Positions 55,805 to 64,000 of a DNA stretch of 64,000 nucleotides are shown piece after piece. The notes under the pieces are model-generated. The model was not told the DNA's origin and made no database searches. It saw only the letters and a list, made by a program, of their open reading frames with translations. Source of the stretch: Eurosta solidaginis (lineage: Eukaryota > Arthropoda > Insecta > Diptera > Tephritidae). The stretch covers positions 385,593,601 through 385,657,600 of the forward strand of contig NC_090319.1 in NCBI RefSeq assembly GCF_040869045.1, read 5' to 3'. Position 1 is the stretch's first letter. Every line of letters starts with the position of its first letter. The position numbers and the translations under genes were made by a program.

Positions 55805-57632
55805 GGTCTTTAAAAGCCTTGGGTGAGGTGGGATACGTTCGACAGGGGTTTTGCAATTTTGTGGAATAATTCTTCAATTAAATCCTTATATTAAGGATCA
55901 TCTTGGTTTCGAGACGTTGTAATCTTCCAGGCAATTGTCACACGGTTCTGTGAGGCTGAACGGGTACAATTATGCCGGGTTTGGGGCGCTGTAGAAATTT
56001 CGGTCTTTGTGTAATCTTTGACGCTTGGAAATGCTTCTTGAGTATCATTTTCGTATTTTTGCGCACACCATCAACCACTCTGGGCCCTCACAATAATTTC
56101 AAAAATTACCTTTTCGCACTTTCGCTATTTAAAAGAAAAATATTCTGCATATTGCATAAATAATTAATGGTTAATACCTAGTTTAGTGCTTTTAAACCCA
56201 TCCATCATTATAACAGTAATAATCTTTTTGGTTTGATAATAGCAATAAACTGAATTACTCTGCCCCAGTGACTTTATTGTTACCGCCAAAACTCCGCATC
56301 CACTGCCAGTGCCACGAGCAGCAATTGGCAAGTAGTGAACAGTAAATCGTATCGCGGCTGCGTCTTCTGCCGTCTCATCTGTGTCCATGACTTTTGTCAT
56401 TGTAAAGCAACTGTTGAAAGTTTCCACTAACAACAAAAGAACGCGACAGCTAACGACGATATTTCAGCGATAAATGCCAATGGCAGTGACTATAATGGCT
56501 TTTTCATATGCCTAATTGCAGTTTAATTACACCTTCACATTTCGTTATTCCATTTGAATAGCCGACAGCAACAACAATAGCAAACATGTGAGAAACTGTA
56601 AAACTTTTAAGGATTACGGCCGCATTTGGGTTCGTTTAACCATTCCGAATTGAGTGATAGGATTGGAGAAAACAAAAGTAAAACAGGCATAATGAAAAGT
56701 TTACGTCAATAAATTTTCATCGCAATTTTTCCAATTAGCTTAAGCTATTTCGTTTATCCTGTTGTTTTAATTAAATTCACAGTGACATCAATTAACGTCA
56801 ACTGAGCATTGTTTTTGTTAAAATGAGCAAATAATGCAAACGATTGTCATTTTCGCAAAAGGCTTTCTTACGAGGGTGTTATGTAAAGCAGTTTTAATCC
56901 AGAACTGGAACAGCGTATATACTTTATGCTAGACTTATTAGAACTAAAATTTTAGAATCCCACCTCTATATTGGAAACTTATGTTAATAGAGTCTCTTTA
57001 GCCCCTAAAATACAGCCGAAAATGTATTTTTAATAATAATCTGCTTATTTGAAATCTTGCGAAGATCTTTTTTCATTATAATGTCTTTTTGAGCTCGCTT
57101 CCATTTAAATTATGACTCTCGTCTACACAAAGTTCGACAGCGCATTAGAGGGAACTATAGAGCTGCTCAAGACCAAAGTAATTGCAAACAACTCGAATGA
57201 TTTCCGGTTTTTCCGAAATCATGTCCAGTTGGTTTTTAGCATCCAATTTTTGCAGAACCGTTGTGGAATTAAATAAAAATTCTGGGTAACACCAAGTTTG
57301 AGCTGATAACCTCAAAATAGAACAATTTAGATATATGCTTTGGTGGCTCAAATAAGCCCGAACAGCTTAATACGTAATGTGGTATTACCGCATTACAAGA
57401 TATTTGTACTTATGTACACGCCAGAATATGTCTAACTTCAAATGCATAAACAAATGAATTACACTTTCGAATACACACGAATTACTCATAGCGGCATAAC
57501 TAAGTTACACTGAACCCAGCGGGGAGCCATATCCATTTACAGTTGCTTAACCCGTAAACATAACTGAATGACAACGTCAGTTTGTCGGTGCGACTGACCA
57601 AAGATTTTTACATAGTTAGGTAATAAGAATAT
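55805..57632. other. unassigned DNA
   Basis: No gene or repeat recognised. ORFs of 60-90 codons have no domains. Confidence 0.4.
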
Positions 57633-57838
57633 TGTACTGAATATGTAAATAGAAATAGAATGTAGTCATTTTTAGTGTGTAGGTATTGTACAAATATATT
57701 GTAATAGTATTGTAAGTAGAATTCCTATATAAGGGAAGGCATTTTGCTAATAAAGAAGAATTATAAATCTGATGTCTGCGCTGAACATTAGCGCCAACAA
57801 AATCATTTTGTTTTAAATCTAAAAGCATACATTTTACA
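57633..57838 (+). mobile_element. LTR-like block followed by a primer-site-like sequence
   Basis: It starts TGTACTGAATATG and ends ATTTTACA. TATATAAGG is at about 57727, AATAAAG at about 57751, and TGGCGATCCTGCCG begins directly after the CA end (57839). This order fits a short LTR plus primer site. No second LTR or coding region was found, so the call is tentative. Confidence 0.4.
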
Positions 57839-57854
57839 TGGCGATCCTGCCGTC

Positions 57855-59417
57855 GTTTTAAATCCGGTAAATATTTTACAGAAAGGACACAATTAGGCAC
57901 ACACGCAGCTGGAAGTAGATCCAATTATTTTTTCATATACAAATTGGCAAAGGACCGCATTACCCCATTGGCCCTCGCACTTGGAAACAGTTTTTATATT
58001 ATTACTTTTTAAACGTTACTACTTTGAATATGTTAACCTTCACGAATGACATTGCGTCTATGAGTTATATAAATCGAGGTCTAGCAAGTCTGGAAAAGCG
58101 ATCATTACCGTAACGAGCAGTACCGTCGCTTTTCCAAACTTGACTAACTCTCCTCATCGACAACACTTATGGAAAATTTTTCTAAATTTGGATAGCTCTA
58201 TTTCGGTTAGACCTAGAGCATTAAGCAAGGTTAGGTTAAGAGGATGTACATATGTGAGAATTTCCCATACTTCCACTCCGATAAATTTTTATCAATTTTA
58301 AGTGCCCTAAATGGTCTCCCACAACCAATCGCTTTTTCTGATGAACTTAAGTAGGAGTGAAAGATCCATCTTCCCATCCTCTGCGTCAGTCTTGGAAATC
58401 TTCAAAAAAAGTGATGAATCGCCAACTCTTCCTCCTTATATTGACATCTTCTGCAGAGGCAGCTTCTTGGTGTACCATAAGGATCTTGAGGCTTCGCCAT
58501 CAACCCATTGGCTGCACAGCGATTCCGTTTCCCTAATCACATTTCTCTCGATTTTACTTAGGAGATAAGCCAGCGGTGGTCATACGAAACTGTATGCCTC
58601 ACTTATTTCCATTTCGGAAACTTTCCTAACAATCTCATCTGCCTAAACTGTGCCTAGGGACCCAACAAAGAGAGACATTTAAATACTGAATAGACGCCAG
58701 CGATCCTGACACCTTTGAGGTGGGCTGGCTGTCGACCAAGATAGCTTCATTGGTGTCTCAAGCCGTACTATAATGAAGCAGTATGGCTGCTCTCTCTCTT
58801 TGATATACACCTCCGCTTGAAAGATAATGCATGAGTCAGAAAGTGGGTACGTTTAATTTCCCAGTTACTTTTTACATTTTGCACAAGACAAACCATTTGA
58901 TATTCCGGGGCTATTTCAGCACATTTTCGGGGTTGTTGTTCGGATAGCTTCTGCACTATTTGTGTATCATTTTGTAAATTTTACAGCATAATTTTTGAAT
59001 TCTTTTGGAGGTAAGTTCACGTCGATTAAATAATTGCAGGATTGCTTTGGGAATAATTTCGGATTTGTTTACGAAATATTTCCTAGCCTATTTCAGAATT
59101 CTTTGATTGAATAAAGTTGAATCGCTAGTTCTGGAACAGATCCAATACAATCAAAGTCTTTTCAAAACTTTGATCGACGACTAAACAGAAAAACTATATC
59201 AAGAAGCAATAACTTTGTTAAATAATAGCTCCTTCCTCCTTTGCTTTTAGTTTGGTGAGCTCAAAAGCACCAAATACGATCAACCATTGCATCCTGCGGC
59301 TGTCACTTCCTTCACTAGCCCGACCCTGTTAATGTACATTTGATGCTGAAAGGTATTCACCCCAGCTTTCCAACCACGCTTTCTAGCGATAAGTCTAAGT
59401 TATTAAGATTGAAACCC
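57855..59417. other. unassigned DNA
   Basis: No gene recognised. 58970-59115 has loosely repeated TTCGGATTTGTTT/GAATAATTTC units like the degenerate arrays elsewhere. Confidence 0.4.
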
Positions 59418-59418
59418 G

Positions 59419-59450
<32 letters not shown>

Positions 59451-59842
59451 ATTGTTGTTGGGATAAGGACACTCCCCGAAGGCCTTAGGGAGTATTATCG
59501 ATGTTGGTGGTCCTTCGCCGGATGCAGATCCGGTACGTTCCTGTATCAAGCCCTACCATCTAGCGAACGATTTGTTTTGACCACATGCGACATGCCACAT
59601 GCCATCCCGTCCTCCCACTCCGTAGATCCATGAGGAGTTCGGGGTCGCCAGATCCTCGGTTGTTAATGAAACAGGTGGGTGAGGTTGACAATTGGGTTGG
59701 AGAAGCTCTATATATTGCGCTGACAACCCCTTGAAAGGGTTGCACTACACAACCCCTTTAATCCATTTGGTACTTTAGTCGCCTCTTACGACAGGCATAC
59801 CTACTGCGGGTATATTCTAACCCCCTAATCCCGTCTGCCGAA
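59418..59842 (-). repeat. dispersed repeat J, longest copy, with (GTT)n tail
   Basis: The tail is (GTT)n at 59418-59460 on plus. Then come GATAAGGACACTCCCCGAAG, CGATGTTGGTGGTCC, GGATGCAGATCCGGTACG, GAGTTCGGGGTCGCCAGATC, GCGCTGACAACCCC and GTCGCCTCTTACGACAGGC. Its minus ORF of 61 codons is not convincing. It reaches further 5' than other copies. Confidence 0.72.
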
Positions 59843-61442
59843 TGAGAGGTATCATGTGAACATCATATTCATTTCAGCTTGTCGATTTTGGAGTTATTCC
59901 TGTATCCTTTTTCAGCATAAACACTCGAACCGCAGCTGTCTGTAAACTCACAATAAAAAAGTACTTCAGTTCAAATAAAGGCAGCATATTAATAATATTC
60001 CCACATTTTTGTCACACCAGTAAACCACAAAGTCAGTCAAGCACAAGAAATATTTCGTGGTCTCTTTTTTATTTGTTTTTTTTTTTTTTTGTTATTTTTC
60101 ACATTTTACTTCGCACGTTCTAAATGATATTTTCATTGCTATTTCTACAGCGCTTGAACAACAAAGCGTTCGAGCAAAAAAATTAGCTGAAGTTTCCATT
60201 TTAACTACATATATTTTTATGATTTTCGCTGTAATAATTTACATGTGGGCAAATCTATATTTGGGCCAATGCCAAAGCATTCAACTGAAGTTTTGCTGCT
60301 GACGTTCGCAAATGAGTAGCGCCAAAATGTGTGCTAACAGGCTTTAAATGCGATCAACACAATGTACAATGTGTATGTGTATTGGTCACGGTCGGTGAGG
60401 TGAGCAAATGAAAATAAAATTGACTATGAACATAATATATTAACACACAGATACAGACACATACACACATGCACATGAAACACTGCTAACAAAAGCTTGC
60501 GAAGAAAGCAATGACTGTCGCAGTGTCGTAAATCACTTTAGTGATGTGAAAATGCTCATATTTGTATGTGTGTGTGGTGTACGTAAACGTGTGTGTGTTT
60601 TTGTTTGAGTGGTCAGCTTTTATTGCTGCTGTATACATGTGTACGTATGTACGCATATTTAGTTTTGTGTGATTAATGTGCTTAATTCGATGGTTTATTT
60701 CTTAAATTGACTAAAATGACGCTTCCATTGGGCCGCGCTATACCCAAGTAAGAAACTCGCATATTTAGATAGCACACACACACATACACAGAAGTATAAA
60801 TAGCACCACTTTAGTGAAATGTAAATTTATTCAGATATTCGCAAACAGCAAGAGAAATAAGCTTAGGCGTGTTAGCATAGTAAATCTGATAGCAATAAAT
60901 CTGACACCTAAGTAATTGGAATTATAGTGAAAAATAATTCGATTTTGTTTTTTTTTAGAATTTTTTCAGAGCATTATTGAACACTTACTCTTGACAGATT
61001 GATATTGGTTAGATGTGGTAGGTTACGTTAAATTAGTTATGTAAAGTACGCCACATTCTGAGTTTGCAAAAATCAACCTTTTTAAATGGTTTTTAAACAT
61101 GGTCCGAACCCCGTTATTTATTTAAAAAAGGGCAGCTTTAAAATTTACCTCCAAAGCCACCAATATATTGTTGGTGTGAATTTGCCCTTGCGAAAATTTG
61201 TTACCAGTAACTCGTTTGTAAAAAAAGTGAGCCGAGGAGGATCTCTCTCTAATTGGAGGGCAAACAAATTTGGTTTATCGAAGCGTATATGGAGCACTAC
61301 AGTTGTGCTTTTTCAACCAACAGCCACGCAAATGCCGTAACGGAAGAAACCGCCGGAAGCTGCCACTGATCATTGATGCTCACTCTTACTCTCAAAATAA
61401 AAGTTGGGGTTCTATAGACACTAATTACAAAGGTAAGTATGG
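59843..61442. other. unassigned DNA with GT/CA-rich stretches
   Basis: No gene recognised. (GTGT)/(ACAC) stretches lie at 60440-60610. TATAAATAG at 60795 is followed by TTCAGA at 60830, about 37 bases away, which is too far for a confident core promoter. Confidence 0.4.
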
Positions 61443-61692
61443 GATTCAAGGGGTTTTGTTAGCGCAATTTACAGCTTCCGCAACCCAATTGTCGCCCACA
61501 CATACGCAAGGGTTACAAATATGAATGTATTATACACATATTTAGCAGACGAGGCTCTGGCGACCTCAACTTCCTCATTGAGTTAGGGTGTGAGGGAGAA
61601 GAATGGCCTAGAGAATTCAATATGATCATATTAATTCGTTCCGAGATGATCGGTATTGGACGTTAACCGTGCCTGTTACCGAAACATACCTT
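61443..61692 (+). repeat. dispersed repeat J copy, tail lost
   Basis: TTACAGCTTCCGCAACCCAA, GAATGGCCTAGAGAATTCAA, TTAATTCGTTCCGAGATGAT and CTGTTACCGAAACATACC match the family. It stops where the Jockey fragment starts. Confidence 0.65.
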
Positions 61693-61699
61693 CTGGAAG

Positions 61700-62405
61700 C
61701 CTAACGACTTCTCACTGGAAGAAGTTACAGGCCTGCCAAAATACTTCCCTCAGAACCGCCACGGGTTGTCTTCTTATGTCCCCAGAACACCATATACATA
61801 ATTAGGCGAGAATACTCCCTATCAGGGAGAAAAATGAAATGCTAACCAAAGAATTCCTGTTGAATACCCAGAAACCTGGGCATCTCAACAGACATCTGAT
61901 TGATGAGCAAACACCGCCCATGGGCTTAAGGATTTATCTCCGTAAGCATTATGAGGAGTTACGGCACCTGAGAACACAGCCGTATGAAGCCAAGAAACAC
62001 AATCAGGTCCTCCGTGAACTCCACAAACAGACGTCGGACCTCTATGTTAGGAATTGCCCGGTGAATACTGTACTCAAAAAACAATACCCTAAACTTGCAG
62101 AAGAGGAAACGCAAGTCACTCTAGCTCAACTTCGAGCTGGATAATGTAACAGCTTAAACTCTTTCTTATCCAGTATCAACCCCGACATACAAAATCTATG
62201 CCCTGCTTGCAATGTGTCCCCACATGACACCAACCATCTCTTTAATTGTAATGTGGAACCAACGCCTCTAACACCCGTTTTTATATGGTCCACCCTTGTT
62301 GAAACAGCAAGTTTCTTTGGACTCCCGTTAGAGGATATTGATGACAATTTGTGATCGGTCACACCTATTGGATAGGTGAAGCACTGCTACAACAACAACA
62401 AAAGT
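61700..62405 (+). pseudogene. Jockey-type LINE ORF2 C-terminus and 3' end (copy 1)
   Basis: One frame reads from about 61715: KKLQACQNTSLRTATGCLLM, a stop at the TAG just after HHIHN, ARILPIREKNEMLTKEFLLN, then VRNCPVNTVLKKQYPKLAEE and TLAQLRAG. A second in-frame stop (62142-62144) follows, and the frame goes on with CNSLNSFLSSINPD, CPACNVSPHDTNHLFNC (a zinc-knuckle-like motif) and GLPLEDIDDNL. The 3' end is CACTGCTACAACAACAACAA. ORF2 of such LINEs encodes endonuclease and RT; only the RT thumb and tail remain. 5'-truncated at the J repeat. Confidence 0.82.
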
Positions 62406-63264
62406 AAGTGTCTTCCAGATTTAGTAATGCTGATCTCTGTAGCAAACCTATATTTGAAAGCGCGAAAAGAAAACCAGATCTAGATAAAAAGCTGTACACG
62501 GCCCTCTTCTCGGATATTATCAAAGCCTTGCATATAAAAGTTTTTGTCTCTCTATGAGACCTCCAACTCATGCAGCTTACAGAAACAGGAAACAGATAGA
62601 CTTTCTCGAATAAAAAAAAACTAACAAACTTCCCCTTTGTACACGCTTCACACAATAAAGTCTTGGCACCAAGAGCTGTTGCATTCCAGAGCAAGTCAGA
62701 TTCCTTCTGTAAATGGAGCTCACCTTTAGACATTTACCAAGCAGCAGATATGATCACGCTTCGTTTATCACTCCCGTCCTATTTAAAAAGAATAAAAACC
62801 ACTATTTGGGAGCTGTAAGACTGCCTTGATTAGGAGAAACAGCGGAAAGCTTAAAAACAGGGCTCAAAAGAACTCTTGGAAAAATTTTGAGACAGTCATG
62901 TAAAGTGCCACACCACAAAACAAAAGTGATGATTGATCTGCAAGACGCTATTATTCTCCTTTGCTGTGCTAATCGAAATATTTGTGTAACTGTGAGCCCC
63001 CCCCCCCCCCTTGTCGATAAAATAAACCAGTTTCCAGTTAGGAAGACTCCACACAATGCAGGTACACGCCTTTAAATAAACGAACACAATGTCACATTTA
63101 AGAACGTACGCCCTCCATAGAAAACATCTTTGGCTTTACAGATATTTTGAATGACGACTATTGGGCTTAAGCTAGCAGCAAACCAGCTAAAGAATTTGCG
63201 GCTACTACACGCAATGCGCCTTTGAAAATGTTGTAGATTTTAAAAATGTTCTCTTTACTTTTTC
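62406..63264. other. unassigned DNA
   Basis: No gene recognised. A run of 14 C is at 62997-63010. Overlapping ORFs of 60-122 codons on both strands have no domains. Confidence 0.4.
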
Positions 63265-64000
63265 GATCCAGAAATAAGTATATTCTACAGTCTACCAGAT
63301 TACTGTCGCGTCTTTCGGGTGGAAATTATAGCCGTAAAGAAAGCAGCAAAAACTCTAGAGAAAGCGTGCTTAAGCTCCAGTCGCGTCAATTTATATATTG
63401 ATAGTCAGGTCGCGACTGAAGCAATAACCTCACATAGAACTGCTTCCAGAAGTGTCCTGGAATGCAAAGAAGCATTGGAAAAACTTCTCTCAAGCCGGAC
63501 CATACACCTGTGCCGGATTTCGGGTCATAAATGGATATAAGGTTACGAAAAGGTCGATGAGTTGGCAAATCTAGGTCCAGCACTCACTGAGTCGACGGCA
63601 GATGTCCCACTTTGTTTGAGAGAAATCAAAAAGAGATAGGAGTTGCATATGATCAATTAAGCAGGAAAGGGGAGGTCAGAAGAGTGGGGCTGCAAATTTT
63701 CTAAGATAATGTGCAACTCCTACGATATACTGAAGCGAGCAGACTTAAAGCTCACAATGGGCATGTTAACTGGACACTGCTTTCTGGCGTCACATGAAGT
63801 TAGGCCTCGTCAGCAGATGTTGAAAAAGCAACAGTTCGCTCGGAAGAGACGGTTGAGCTTTTGGAAGAAGCGTTTTGTGTTCATGTCTTGCGCTGTTCAG
63901 TTCACGGCTCCCGCTAATAGGGACAGCGGAATCACCTGATCTCGCTGCAGCAATTAAGCTAGGTCTTAGAAAACTTCTAGTATTTCCAAGCTGACGAAGT
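63265..64000 (+). pseudogene. RNase H-bearing LINE ORF2 C-terminus (copy 3), runs off the window
   Basis: The frame starts abruptly as DPEISIFYSLPDYC, VEIIAVKKAAKTLEKA (Glu motif), VNLYIDSQVATEAI (Asp motif) and ISGHKWI. A TAA (63538-63540) follows, then GYEKVDELANLG in the same frame, the last RNase H motif. The same frame later gives RADLKLTMGMLTGHCF (63709 on). The first catalytic motif is missing, so the fragment is 5'-truncated inside RNase H. It complements 1-440, which shows the first part of the domain. Confidence 0.78.

Noticed and set aside
1..64000. CRISPR arrays, bacterial operons, phage genes
   Set aside because: No direct repeats with regular unique spacers and no dense coding. 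The sequence is clearly eukaryotic repeat DNA.

Overview
The window reads as AT-rich, repeat-dense nuclear DNA of a higher fly. A tephritid fruit fly is the best guess. The reasons are a DINE-1/Helentron-like repeat family with (GTCC)n tracts and CACGCCCAC blocks, Jockey-type LINE ends with (CAA)n tails, several tRNA-derived SINE families, and the fly-style TATA plus TCAGT promoters inside the LTRs. I found no convincing host protein-coding gene, rRNA, tRNA or CRISPR in 64 kb. The window is probably intergenic DNA or a very long intron. The best host-gene hint is a TATA box, initiator and ATG-free exon ending in a strong splice donor at 5810-6058.

Layout. 1-16.7 kb: an RNase H LINE fragment, a Helentron-like (HINE) fragment, several SINE-B copies, a MITE split by a solo LTR (3848-4913), a hAT-type MITE with a perfect 8-bp target duplication (10753-11703), a LINE 3' end (12322-12893), a TTATCGA array, and a MITE with 31-bp inverted ends (13311-14187). 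16.7-24.2 kb: a complete HINE, an inverted pair of SINE-C copies, a second HINE piece, and a fold-back-like array of 11-bp units. 24.2-30.6 kb: a SINE-A cluster invaded by a young Ty3/Gypsy LTR element (26360-30181). That element keeps gag, protease and the integrase tail but lacks reverse transcriptase, RNase H and the integrase core. 30.6-39 kb: degenerate arrays, a decayed RNase H LINE, a second fold-back-like array, a HINE nested in an older HINE relic, and a SINE-A. 39-46 kb: a fold-back MITE with nearly identical 280-bp arms (41167-42247), a GGTTAT hexamer tract, and a SINE-A with an 8-bp target duplication. 46-51 kb: a ~670-bp inverted duplication flanking a HINE. 51-64 kb: Jockey ends, an abutting inverted HINE pair, an LTR-like block, dispersed J repeats, and an RNase H LINE that runs off the right edge.

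These parts do not form a pathway. They are layers of mobile DNA, and the nesting gives a relative order: the HINE relic is older than the complete HINE inside it, the MITE is older than its solo LTR, and the SINE-A cluster is older than the Gypsy element. Retroposed families (SINE-A, B and C) probably depend on LINE enzymes. The deleted Gypsy element would need an intact relative to move. All family assignments come from reading motifs by eye and were not checked against a database.
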